Assembly: GCF_020829595.1 (NCBI RefSeq)
Contig: NZ_JAIVFW010000014.1
Location: forward strand, 62,001 to 126,000
Origin: Nostoc sp. CHAB 5844
GTDB lineage: Bacteria; Cyanobacteriota; Cyanobacteriia; Cyanobacteriales; Nostocaceae
Length of the DNA: 64,000 bases
Reading direction: 5' to 3'
Shown here: positions 1-7,988 of the stretch, piece after piece
How positions within the stretch are numbered: the stretch's first letter is position 1
Layout of the letters: every line of letters starts with the position of its first letter
The notes under the pieces: model-generated
What the model was told of the DNA's origin: nothing
The model's database searches: none
Seen by the model: only the letters and a program-made list of their open reading frames with translations
Translations under genes and position numbers: made by a program

Positions 1-111
1 GATTGGTCAAACCCAACAGTAAGGAGGTGTTGCTGCGCCAACTTACTGGTGACTGATCGGGGTCAAGTTCTGATATATGCCATTACAGGAACTTTGGTGG
101 ATGCGTCTTAG
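1..111 (+). CDS. Possible 3' end of a gene cut by the window edge
   Basis: The first frame is open from base 1 to a TAG at 109-111 (36 codons) and ends in residues GQVLIYAITGTLVDAS. The stop overlaps by 4 bases the stop of the convergent Crp-family gene. The piece is too short to assign a family. It could be a chance open frame, because no start or domain is visible. Confidence 0.3.
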   Translation, partial: DWSNPTVRRCCCANLLVTDRGQVLIYAITGTLVDAS

Positions 112-866
112 CTGGCTCTATTAATCGATTCAGCTGGCAGACAAATGAGATTATCGCCTTGAGTGAGGATTAAACCTCGTTGACGCAATTTGCCCATTAA
201 GCGAGTAACTGTAACGCGAGTAGAGCCGATCGCGCTACCAATTTGGGCATGAGTTAGGGGGAAAGGCAGACAATAGCCACGAATTACGTCGGGATCAGTT
301 TCGCTCATTGCCGGTTCGCCATATTCCTCAATTAACAATGTGAGGAATCCTAAGAGTCGGTCAATTGTGCGTCGCTGACCTAAGGCACTCAGCCACAACA
401 ATTTACGTTGATGCTGATACCTAAAGGCATCCATAACTTCGCGCCGGAAGTGAGGCCAGTTGTCTAAATCATGCCAGTACATCCACAGCACCGCTGTTTG
501 ATCAACATGAGCGTATGCCTGAAGCGTGAATGGTGACTGAGCCACAATTTCAAATGGTTGTCCCGCTCCCACAAAACCCAAGAAGGCTTCTTCTGGAGTT
601 CTGTTGATGCGTCGAGATGTTAGCTGACTGGCAGTAGCACTAACTTGAGCAGTGCCTACCATGCGGATCGCACCTCTTTGCACCAAATACAGCAATCCAG
701 GTCTAGCTGGAATGCGCTCATCTTTGCTAAAGGTGCGGCAACGGTAGTGTTCTTGAGCCCAATCAAGAATACGTTGCCAAGTCAAAAAAGGGCGTGATGC
801 CTCAGAAAAGGAGGATGGAGATTGCATAGGTAACAAAGAGCGTTCGGCTGAAGACAAAGACGTCAT
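108..866 (-). CDS. Crp/Fnr-family transcriptional regulator (NtcA-like helix-turn-helix)
   Basis: A 252-residue DNA-binding regulator. Residues about 45-150 have the spacing of a cyclic-nucleotide-binding-type beta barrel. Residues 203-233 are a Crp helix-turn-helix whose recognition helix (IGSTRVTVTRLMGKLRQRGL) is almost that of NtcA, the global nitrogen regulator. The N-terminal part is unlike NtcA, and the protein is about 30 residues longer, so it is a paralogue. DevH of heterocyst-forming cyanobacteria is a candidate, but I cannot confirm that without a search. A GTT-N8-TAC sequence at 969-982, about 105 bases upstream, is one base from the NtcA box GTA-N8-TAC, so nitrogen control is possible but not shown. 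The gene is divergent from the ArgRS-like gene at 1140. Confidence 0.85.
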   Translation of the reverse strand: MTSLSSAERSLLPMQSPSSFSEASRPFLTWQRILDWAQEHYRCRTFSKDERIPARPGLLYLVQRGAIRMVGTAQVSATASQLTSRRINRTPEEAFLGFVGAGQPFEIVAQSPFTLQAYAHVDQTAVLWMYWHDLDNWPHFRREVMDAFRYQHQRKLLWLSALGQRRTIDRLLGFLTLLIEEYGEPAMSETDPDVIRGYCLPFPLTHAQIGSAIGSTRVTVTRLMGKLRQRGLILTQGDNLICLPAESINRAS

Positions 867-1139
867 AAAACAAGGTGCAAGGAGTGTCTTTGTGTTGACG
901 GAGTAGGCTTAACGCCTAACAGCGCCAGCCATCCAAAGAGTAGAAAGCAATTCTGCCCCTACTCTTTTGTTATACTTCTTACTGTACAATGATGGTAGTA
1001 AAGTTTACTTACTATTCATACAATTTTTATTAAATTTTATGCTCTTCTCATTTTTCTTTATATAGATAAAACTTATATCTAAAGAAAGATGACGAGCGAC
1101 TGCTAAAGAAAAAGTAAAAAGCTATTCTTATCATATTAA

Positions 1140-2018
1140 GTGCATAGTTGGTTAATAATAAGCGATTACATATCAATTAAACAGTTATTATACAGCAAGT
1201 TATTTAATGTACTCAGTGATTTTACGCTGATTCAAAAAATACAATGCATAGAAGAAAAAAAAATTCCTCTATACAAAGATAGAAATAATAGCAGAATATT
1301 ATATATCTCAGGAGTGGCACAGCAGTTATCAAAATCTCATAATTGCACCACTATGGAGATAGCCGATAGTATCAGCTCTAAATTATCGGCGACCAGTGGC
1401 GACGTTTTTGTTGTCAAAATTGTTCCACCTGGTTGGATTTATTTAGAATTAACTCAATCTTGTTTGGCAGTTTGGTTACAAAACCTAGCAGTTGGGCGCT
1501 TGGGACAAGAAGAAAAGATTGGACAAGGAAAAATTACTCCAAAATTTAAAAATCAAAACCCTGCAAATATCTTTGCTGTTCAATCCGCTCATGCACGCTG
1601 CTGTTCGTTAGTATTACAGGGTCATCGAGAGGGATTAATCAAACTTAAGGAACCTTTACCAGATACTAGTCCAGCTTTTGGGCAGCTAGTATTCCCAGAG
1701 CCAATACCTTGGTTGAGTCTTGAGAGCCAACTTTGTCTGCATCACCCAACTGAGAGATATTTAATTGCTCAGTTAGTGCAAGTAGTGGACGACTTGGTAT
1801 GTTCTAATGTTGATGATGCAATTAACTGGCAAAAAGTCAGCATAAAGTTGAGTCAAGCTTTGGAAAACTTCTGGTGTCAGTGTCGCATTTGGGGTGAGGT
1901 AAAAATTTCTTCACAAGAACTAGCTCAAGCTAGGCTGGGTTTAGTGATGGTTACTCAGAGGTTGCTAAGATTTTTACTAGTAGAAAAACTAGGAGTTTCT
2001 GCTCCTTTAGAGTTATGA
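1140..2018 (+). CDS. Stand-alone ArgRS-end protein (arginyl-tRNA synthetase N-terminal-like plus DALR anticodon-binding domain)
   Basis: 292 residues from a GTG start. Residues about 52-116 read like the N-terminal additional domain of arginyl-tRNA synthetase: tyrosine then a VAQQL segment, an EIADSI helix, and PPGWIYLEL followed by WLQ. Residues about 205-292 are all-helical and end in ARLGL...LLRFLLVEKLGVSAP, the pattern of the ArgRS C-terminal DALR domain (ARLxLL...VLxxGLxLLGIxAP). The catalytic Rossmann core with HIGH and KMSKS motifs is absent. It therefore cannot aminoacylate; binding of tRNA or of a tRNA-like ligand is an inference. Proteins annotated as 'DALR anticodon-binding domain-containing' are known in cyanobacteria. 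The GTG start is uncertain, but starting at the internal ATG (codon 72) would cut the N-terminal domain. The first 50 codons are strikingly AT-rich. Confidence 0.75.
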   Translation: MHSWLIISDYISIKQLLYSKLFNVLSDFTLIQKIQCIEEKKIPLYKDRNNSRILYISGVAQQLSKSHNCTTMEIADSISSKLSATSGDVFVVKIVPPGWIYLELTQSCLAVWLQNLAVGRLGQEEKIGQGKITPKFKNQNPANIFAVQSAHARCCSLVLQGHREGLIKLKEPLPDTSPAFGQLVFPEPIPWLSLESQLCLHHPTERYLIAQLVQVVDDLVCSNVDDAINWQKVSIKLSQALENFWCQCRIWGEVKISSQELAQARLGLVMVTQRLLRFLLVEKLGVSAPLEL

Positions 2019-2120
2019 AGTTGGATTTTCAAAACACTGCTACGCAATTTTGTTAGGAATAAGTGTGCTATTCATCAGTAGTGTTTCTGACGGAAAATAT
2101 AACAATTTTTATTACAGCTA

Positions 2121-2149
2121 TTGACGCACAAAAGTAGTTCGACTATACT
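2121..2149 (+). promoter_or_regulatory. Strong consensus-like promoter in the intergenic region
   Basis: TTGACG at 2121-2126 and TATACT at 2144-2149 are separated by exactly 17 bases, as in a vegetative sigma-factor promoter. No protein gene follows on this strand; a perfect hairpin follows about 25 bases later. It may drive a small RNA. Confidence 0.55.
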
Positions 2150-2155
2150 TTCTGT

Positions 2156-2225
2156 TGTGTGAGGAGCGAACCAGCAAGAACACCGAGACGAAACACGGCC
2201 AGTCGTCGGTGTTCTTTCTGATTTC
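2156..2225 (+). ncRNA. Candidate small RNA ending in a GC-rich hairpin
   Basis: The predicted start lies about 7 bases after the -10 box. The only structured element is an 11-bp perfect stem (AAGAACACCGA at 2176-2186, TCGGTGTTCTT at 2206-2216) followed by a moderately T-rich tail, so a transcript of about 65-70 nt is expected. The unpaired 5' part carries GTGTGAGGAG, a Shine-Dalgarno-like sequence. The hairpin could instead simply terminate the ArgRS-like gene that ends at 2018. No known RNA family is recognised. Confidence 0.4.
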
Positions 2226-2254
2226 ATGATGTACAACAGTTTAAACAGCGTCTT

Positions 2255-3115
2255 TTAAAATAGTAAAAATTTTTTGATAGCGATCGCGGCTCCGTCCTTC
2301 TCTACATTAGGAGCTATCCATTGTGCGATCGCCTGCACAGCTTTTGGTGCATTACCCATTGCTACACCAATACCCGCATATTCTAGCATTTCTACATCAT
2401 TAAAATTATCGCCAATAGCCATAACATTATCTCTTTGTAAACCTAATAGTTCTTCAGCAAAATAACGTACAGCAACACCTTTATTAACAGAAGGATTTGT
2501 GGCTTCAAAGAAAGTAGCTACAGAAGTTGTCAGGTAAAGTTCTGCGGGTGTGTACTGGCGGCGCAAATTCCCTAGTAACTGGTCAATTGCATCTGTATCA
2601 TCGCACAAAGCTAAAATTTTTGTTGGTTCATACTCATTTAAAACATGACGTAAATCACCCACAGCAATTGGGGTAATTCCAGACCTTTGGGCATAAATTT
2701 TGGTTTCTCTAGTTAACTCCCGGATATAAAGTTGATCATTGATGTAAAAGTGGATAGAGAGAAGCGCTCGCCATTGAGGTTGTTCAAAATAGTCTAGTAA
2801 TTGGTATGCCATTTCTCTAGCCACAGGTAAATGACGGTGTATTGTCTGGTTAGCTGGGTCTTGAATCCAGGCTCCTTGATAAGCTGCTAATGGTAGGTTA
2901 GAGCCAATTTCTTGGTGAAAGCGTAAGGCGGAACGATACATACGACCAGTGGCAATTGCAACATGAATGCCTCGTGCTTGCGCTGCGGCGATCGCTTGCT
3001 TGACAGGTATACTTAAGGTATTAGATTTTCCAGAAATCGTGCCATCTATATCTAAAACTAACAACTTTATGTGTTGTGTAGATATAGCCTGATCATCAGG
3101 CGATGCCATATACAT
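2255..3115 (-). CDS. Cof-type HAD-IIB phosphatase
   Basis: A HAD-superfamily hydrolase, probably acting on a sugar phosphate or similar small phosphate ester in the cytosol. Motif I is LDIDGT with the nucleophilic Asp, motif II is ATGR, and the Mg-binding motif IV is GDNFNDVEML near the C-terminus, with the large type-IIB cap between. The open frame extends to a TTG at 3166, but that stretch (rich in Cys and Trp) precedes the normal family start. ATG at 3115, with GAGAA upstream, or the ATG at 3109 is more likely. Substrate cannot be read from the sequence. The gene stands alone and is separated from the next gene by a strong terminator. Confidence 0.85.
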   Translation of the reverse strand: MYMASPDDQAISTQHIKLLVLDIDGTISGKSNTLSIPVKQAIAAAQARGIHVAIATGRMYRSALRFHQEIGSNLPLAAYQGAWIQDPANQTIHRHLPVAREMAYQLLDYFEQPQWRALLSIHFYINDQLYIRELTRETKIYAQRSGITPIAVGDLRHVLNEYEPTKILALCDDTDAIDQLLGNLRRQYTPAELYLTTSVATFFEATNPSVNKGVAVRYFAEELLGLQRDNVMAIGDNFNDVEMLEYAGIGVAMGNAPKAVQAIAQWIAPNVEKDGAAIAIKKFLLF

Positions 3116-3204
3116 ATATTTCTCATCTGTGAACTCCCAGTTAGAGGGTAACAGGCATTGGCACAATATGGTTCAGTAAAAGCGTTGCAGTTGTCAAGCA
3201 AAAT

Positions 3205-3235
3205 AAAAACCCAGACTTTTATAGTCTGGGTTTTT
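3205..3235. terminator. Bidirectional-looking intrinsic terminator
   Basis: AAAAACCCAGACT (3205-3217), a 5-base loop and AGTCTGGGTTTTT (3223-3235) form a perfect 13-bp stem with T runs on both strands. It lies just after the stop of the minus-strand PEP-CTERM gene and before the HAD gene on the same strand, so its main job is probably to end the PEP-CTERM transcript. Confidence 0.85.
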
Positions 3236-3391
3236 CACAGTTAAATAAAAGATGATTCTGACAGTAATGATCGGCATGAACAGCAATCTAACAGATGCAC
3301 ATTTCTGTAACTATTAAATGTGCTTTTTGGTGCTTAATTGGTAGTAGTAGATTTAAGAAGGAGAGAAAACCCACCTCTTTAGAAAAACCAA

Positions 3392-4132
3392 TTAGTTAGA
3401 TGCTTTCAGCCAGCTTTTTTTGCGTTGTGATAACAAACCAATTCCTGCGAATAAACCGATACCAATTGCAGCAGAAGGTTCTGGTACAGCTTTGGGATCG
3501 TATTCGTAGGTGACAGTCAAATTTGCGGCGGCATAGGTGTTAATTTGAGAGTCGAAGTTGCCTGAACCAACAACTCTAGAGTCAGCGAATGCCTTGAAAG
3601 TAAAGTCTGCTGTTCCTTTACCGAGGAAATATTGGAAAAATTCCTCGCTACTGGTGACTGTTTTTGTTTGTGCTAGAGTAGCACTCAGCCCATCAACTGT
3701 CCTGCCGGAAGCACCACCGAAATCTGTGATTCCATCAAATGCAGCTACTCTGTAATTATAAGACTGGGTTGGAGTGATGTTGAATCGTTCTACACCTTCT
3801 GGTAGTTCTAATTTCAACTCACCTGCAAGATCTACTAAAACATTAGTACTTCTGCTGCTTCTATTTTCAAAGCGTGCATCTCCCTTCAAGCCACCAACAA
3901 AATCTATGGTTACACTCTTGAGAGTACCTAGTTTCGAGTTGAACTTTTGGACGCTGATGATATCTTCGATATCTGTCTTATAGAAACCATCAGGTGATAC
4001 TGTGCCATTTGTAGGCTTGTATTGATATTGAGTAGTGTAAGAAAGTGAAGCTGCGTTGGCAGCACCAGCTGTGGTAACAATACCTGCTAAAGTTGTAGCT
4101 GCTGCTAGAGTTTGAAATAGTTTTGTTGTCAT
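3392..4132 (-). CDS. PEP-CTERM sorting-domain protein
   Basis: A 246-residue exported protein. Residues 1-27 are a signal peptide ending in AANAAS. The C-terminus carries VPEPSA, a hydrophobic segment (AIGIGLFAGIGLL) and a basic tail QRKK, the signal recognised by exosortase systems. The middle (about 28-215) is beta-rich and low in cysteine, with no family I recognise; residues about 60-80 contain a VTIDFVGG-type strand. No exosortase gene is in the window, so the processing enzyme must lie elsewhere. Expected location is the cell surface or extracellular matrix. It is monocistronic, with a strong terminator at 3205-3235. Confidence 0.85.
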   Translation of the reverse strand: MTTKLFQTLAAATTLAGIVTTAGAANAASLSYTTQYQYKPTNGTVSPDGFYKTDIEDIISVQKFNSKLGTLKSVTIDFVGGLKGDARFENRSSRSTNVLVDLAGELKLELPEGVERFNITPTQSYNYRVAAFDGITDFGGASGRTVDGLSATLAQTKTVTSSEEFFQYFLGKGTADFTFKAFADSRVVGSGNFDSQINTYAAANLTVTYEYDPKAVPEPSAAIGIGLFAGIGLLSQRKKSWLKASN

Positions 4133-4538
4133 GGGAAATTATCTTCTCAAACTGGATGAACGCAAGATTGCTAACCTATTTCTAACTCTTAGTTTTTGCT
4201 TCTCGGCTTGCTAAATCTACCTAAATTTATGTGAAGCTTTGATTATGAAAAAACTCTAATAAATCTAGCTTTGAAAAGAATATATAAAGTTTTGTTAAGC
4301 TCTACAACTTAGATTTAGATATTGATAACGCCTCGCAGGGACGAAAAACCCCATCAAAAGTTTTTCTCTACAACAAATGCACCAGACTCAGCAAATGCCC
4401 AGATGTATAGTAAATTCTCTATACATCAGGTTATTTATTTTAGAATAGATGCACTGTGAGTATGATGAGCGTAGCTACCTGCTATTAGTGTATTTTCAAG
4501 ATGTAAAATTTCTACTTGGGTAGTTGGCGATCGCTATT
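4133..4538. other. Intergenic stretch upstream of the PEP-CTERM gene
   Basis: AT-rich non-coding DNA between the start of the PEP-CTERM gene and a 141-bp inverted-repeat element. I see no convincing open frame or RNA. It presumably holds the PEP-CTERM promoter. Confidence 0.4.
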
Positions 4539-4679
4539 TATAGCAGTTCTCGTTTGCATGAAATAGATTTTTTCACCTCACCCCCAACCCCCTCTCCTTG
4601 GTAAGGAGAGGGGAGTGTTTGCGTTAGCAAATACGGGGTGAGGTGACGACTGTATTGCATTGAAGTGAGAACCGCTATA
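4539..4679. mobile_element. MITE-like element, 141 bp, TATAGC-GTTCTC termini
   Basis: The ends are inverted copies: TATAGCAGTTCTC at 4539-4551 and GAGAACCGCTATA at 4667-4679 (12 of 13 match). Inside there is a second inverted pair, TCACCTCACCCC and GGGGTGAGGTGA, and a CTCTCCTTGGTAAGGAGAG hairpin. The outermost bases fit a TA target duplication, as expected for an IS630/mariner-type mobilising transposase. No coding capacity. Confidence 0.6.
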
Positions 4680-4683
4680 TAAA

Positions 4684-7152
4684 CTAGAAAGGAAGAGGTT
4701 TATTAACTATCGCCACAATTGTAGATAGAGGCACTTCAGCAAAATACTGTTGCTGAAATTGTTCTTCGCTGACAGCTGCTAAAAATTGAGTGACGGCTGC
4801 ATCAGCTAGGTTGGCTGAAGTTGTTTGGGAATCATAGCTGATTTCTAAATAATTGTCTTGGGTTTTGACTGTAAATCCCCAGTATTTTAAGGCTTTGATT
4901 CCTAAAAATAAGCTTTGGTTGCTTATGCCCAATTTATCTAATAGTTGTACGCGGGTGACTGTTTGGTGTGTGCGACTGAGATATTTCGCAATGCCAACCA
5001 GGGTAAGCCAAATTTCTTGTGGTAGTTGTAGGTGAGGTTGAGACCAAGCAAGGACTAATTGTTGATTATTGTAAAGTGCGCGTCGCCACCAAGCGCGTAA
5101 ATTATCCCAGCTAGTGGGGCATTCTTCGAGGATGAGTGGGGAGTACTGAGTGCTGAGTGCTGAGTATTCTTGGTTGCGCCAGTCTAGGATTTGTGTTGAG
5201 TGTTGTTGATTGAGTTCGGAGTTGGCACTGGGGCGGACGGCAATTAATCTAATTTCATAGCGTTTTTTATAACTGTTGTAGTCTAATTCCGCGATGCAAT
5301 CAGATTTGCCTATAGGTAATTCATCTTTGTAGTGTCCCCACCACACGCCAGGAAAAGGATTTTTAGTTGATTCATCTCGAATATCAAAATCAGTTTTAAT
5401 ATACTGTACTTTTTTTCCTTGCCAATCTTGCTGATTGCGATGCCAAGCGTTTTCAAACCAGCAGTTTTGTATCAGTATTTTTGGGACTGGGTTCCCCATA
5501 CCGCAAGGTTCTAGCAGTTTCAGTTCTAAGAATAATTCTTTGCCCAAGTCTGCTACGGTGACTTTCAAATCTACTTGTACCGTAGGCATCAAATCTGTAC
5601 TACCCAAAGATTGGCGTAACTGCTGATTAATTGCTTGTGTGAATAAAGGAATATTCTCTACTGGCAAACTCAAACCCGCAGCGTAGGGATGTCCACCAAA
5701 ACGATGCAATAAATGTGCTTGGTCTTTTACTAGTTGATATAAATCTACAGAGTTGATAGAACGGGCAGAACCTCTTGCTAATAAAAGTGCTGAGGAGCCA
5801 CTGCGTTGCTTTGGTTCCCAAAGTTGTAGCAAGTGGCGTTGCTGAGTGCTGAGTGCTGAGTTATGAGATAGAGAAAGTAATTCTTCCCCTGCGCCTCTGC
5901 ACCTCTGTGCCTCTGCGCCTCTGCTCGACTGCTCCTCTGCCAATTCTGTGCTTAATAAAATTGTGGGACGACCTGTTTCTTGGGCTACTTGTCCGGCGAC
6001 TAAGCCTAACACGCCTGCTGGCCATTGGGGATCTTCGAGAACGATGACGCTGGTGGTTGATAAATCTAATTGAGTGAGTTTTTGTGCTACTTGCGCTTGC
6101 ACATCTTTTTGTAATGACTTGCGGCGGGTGTTAGCCAGTTCTGTAACTTCAGCCAATTGATTGCAGCGTTTGGCATCCCGACTGGTCAGTAATTCTACAC
6201 AAAAACTCGCATCACCTTGAATGCGACTGACTGCGTTGATGCGCGGCCCCAAACCGAAAGAAATATCTGTGGGGCGATCGCCACTTTTTTGACACAATTC
6301 TAATAATCGCCCTACGCCTGGTCGTCGTCGCGCTGTTGGTGATTGTTTAAAGTCTGCTTGTAAACGTTGAATTCCCAACTGTGCTAAATACCGACAATCT
6401 CCCTTTAGTTGTACCAAGTCGGCAATTAACCCCACCGCTACTAAGTCTAATAAATTCTCTAGTGGATCTTGAGGGACATTTGGCAGAGTTTGATAAAGGG
6501 CTTCTATTAACTTGTAAGCTACTGCTACCCCAGAAAGATGAAATAACGGATGAACGCTTGGTAAATAACGAGGATTAATAATTGCTGTAACTGGTGGACG
6601 TTCTGCTGGTAAGGTGTGATGGTCTGTAACGATTACATCTATACCTAACTGTCTAGCATAGATAATTTCATTAATATTTGTGCTGCCTGTATCACAAGTA
6701 ACTATTAATTTAAAACCTTGTTTTGCTAAATTCTCAATTCCTGGATTATTCAGTCCGTGGGATTCTCTTAAGCGATTGGGAATGTAATAAGTTAACTGAG
6801 AATGTTGCTCAAAAAATTGCCCCAAACCATCCCACAAAACAGCAGTGGAAGTTATACCATCAGCATCAAAATCTCCCCAAATTGCCACTTTTTCGCCAGC
6901 ATTACGTGTTTTTTGTAATCTTGCAACTGCTAGACGCATTTCTTCCCCAAATTCAAAAGGACTAGCAGGTTGATAAGTGTGATAGTTAACAAAAGCTGCT
7001 AGTTGTTGATTATCTTGGATTCCTCTTTGCCACAATAATTGTGCTGCATACAATCCACTCGATGCAGGCGTGTACTGCTTTACTGCTTGAATAAACCAAT
7101 CTGGTGGTTGTTCAGTTGGTGCTAAAATCCACTGTGTTTGGTCATTTGTCAT
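4684..7152 (-). CDS. recJ: Single-stranded-DNA-specific exonuclease RecJ
   Basis: An 822-residue 5'-3' exonuclease used in recombination and repair. The DHH phosphoesterase motifs are clear: DFDADG at residues 94-99, CDTGS with Asp154, and TDHH at 176-179. The DHHA1 region (RFGGHPYAAGLSL) and the OB-fold follow. The protein is longer than usual RecJ for two reasons. One is a C-terminal cyanobacterial extension. The other is two inserts whose DNA is ordinary intergenic repeat sequence: about 5835-5945 (residues SSRGAEAQRCRGAGEE then SALSTQ) and about 5130-5165 (EYSALSTQYSPL). Both keep the frame and lie between conserved blocks. The gene is followed on the same strand by nothing until the MITE at 4679 and is preceded by a GNAT gene only 19 bases away, so the two may be co-transcribed. 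Confidence 0.95.
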   Translation of the reverse strand: MTNDQTQWILAPTEQPPDWFIQAVKQYTPASSGLYAAQLLWQRGIQDNQQLAAFVNYHTYQPASPFEFGEEMRLAVARLQKTRNAGEKVAIWGDFDADGITSTAVLWDGLGQFFEQHSQLTYYIPNRLRESHGLNNPGIENLAKQGFKLIVTCDTGSTNINEIIYARQLGIDVIVTDHHTLPAERPPVTAIINPRYLPSVHPLFHLSGVAVAYKLIEALYQTLPNVPQDPLENLLDLVAVGLIADLVQLKGDCRYLAQLGIQRLQADFKQSPTARRRPGVGRLLELCQKSGDRPTDISFGLGPRINAVSRIQGDASFCVELLTSRDAKRCNQLAEVTELANTRRKSLQKDVQAQVAQKLTQLDLSTTSVIVLEDPQWPAGVLGLVAGQVAQETGRPTILLSTELAEEQSSRGAEAQRCRGAGEELLSLSHNSALSTQQRHLLQLWEPKQRSGSSALLLARGSARSINSVDLYQLVKDQAHLLHRFGGHPYAAGLSLPVENIPLFTQAINQQLRQSLGSTDLMPTVQVDLKVTVADLGKELFLELKLLEPCGMGNPVPKILIQNCWFENAWHRNQQDWQGKKVQYIKTDFDIRDESTKNPFPGVWWGHYKDELPIGKSDCIAELDYNSYKKRYEIRLIAVRPSANSELNQQHSTQILDWRNQEYSALSTQYSPLILEECPTSWDNLRAWWRRALYNNQQLVLAWSQPHLQLPQEIWLTLVGIAKYLSRTHQTVTRVQLLDKLGISNQSLFLGIKALKYWGFTVKTQDNYLEISYDSQTTSANLADAAVTQFLAAVSEEQFQQQYFAEVPLSTIVAIVNKPLPF

Positions 7153-7171
7153 TTGTTATTTTCTATATCTT

Positions 7172-7807
7172 CTATTTTTGTTCTTCAATTATTTGAGATT
7201 CCTTTACTAAAGGATTGAGAACTAATTCATTAGCAACTCCATCAGATTTACGAGGGCGAATTGTAGGACGCGATCGCCTATAACCTGCTCTTTCTGCTTT
7301 TTGATGTTCGTAATCAATTAGTCTGCCATAATGTGGGTGTTTACTTAAATTCATCGATAAGAAAATATGTTGCCTGACGTTACCAAAACCTTTGCGATTA
7401 AAAAATTTTACTGCTGCTATATTGGTAGGATCAGTGTCTACCAACATGAATCTTGCACCATCTTCAATCATTCGAGCAACAACTTTATCAACTAATTTGT
7501 CTGCTACTCCCTGACGCTGAAATTTAGGGTTAACTCCTAACCACAAAATATAACCATAAGTCCAAGATGCTTTAGTAATGATGGTTCCCAAAATAAATCC
7601 GGCTAGTTCTCCATTAGTTTCGGCAACTAAACAATATTCTGGATCTGTATTGTAAAGTCCAATTACTTCCCATTCATCCCAAGTCCGGTATAAATATGGA
7701 TATAAATCACTGGTAAATAGTTCTTCTCCCAAATGGTAAACGGGGGCGATATCATCAATTCCTAATTCGCGGACATAAATTGCATCGCTTTCGTCAAAAT
7801 TAGTCAT
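7172..7807 (-). CDS. GNAT-family N-acetyltransferase
   Basis: 211 residues. Residues about 10-150 form a GNAT fold: the acetyl-CoA loop is NPKFQRQGVADKL (Q/R-x-x-G-x-A) and the C-terminal motif is AVKFFNRKGF. The nearest familiar architecture is RimI-like acetyltransferases, but the C-terminal 60 residues, basic and rich in RRSRPTIRPRK, are extra. The acceptor is unknown; a protein N-terminus or an amine are both possible. It lies 19 bases upstream of recJ on the same strand. Confidence 0.85.
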   Translation of the reverse strand: MTNFDESDAIYVRELGIDDIAPVYHLGEELFTSDLYPYLYRTWDEWEVIGLYNTDPEYCLVAETNGELAGFILGTIITKASWTYGYILWLGVNPKFQRQGVADKLVDKVVARMIEDGARFMLVDTDPTNIAAVKFFNRKGFGNVRQHIFLSMNLSKHPHYGRLIDYEHQKAERAGYRRSRPTIRPRKSDGVANELVLNPLVKESQIIEEQK

Positions 7808-7854
7808 AAGTAAATCAATAGTTAACAGTCAAAAATATCAATCGCGTTTGCTCA

Positions 7855-7890
7855 TATTCCCGACTTCTTTGAGAAGTCTGGTTTCTTGTT
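7855..7890. repeat. Dispersed hairpin repeat (CCCGACTTCTT family)
   Basis: CCGACTTCT, TTG, AGAAGTCTGG forms a short stem followed by TTTCTTGTTCACGAA. The flank resembles the hairpin at 55294-55326, which is followed by ATCTTGTTTCTCACGAACGATCA, so both belong to one repeat family that may serve as a terminator. Confidence 0.45.
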
Positions 7891-7988
7891 CACGAATAAT
7901 TGATCACTGCTATAGACACAGATAATGAATTTGTGTTTATTTGTAGTTGTATATTCATAATATTTGGCTTCAAGCTCAGAATTGGCTT

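Noticed and set aside
969-982. NtcA-binding site before the Crp-family gene
   Set aside because: One half-site base differs, and the distance to a possible -10 box is about 26 bases instead of about 22; noted only in the gene entry.
2150-2225. Yfr1 RNA on the minus strand (CTCCTCACAC core present)
   Set aside because: The core is there, but the flanking second stem is weak, there is no T-run, and the promoter is on the other strand.
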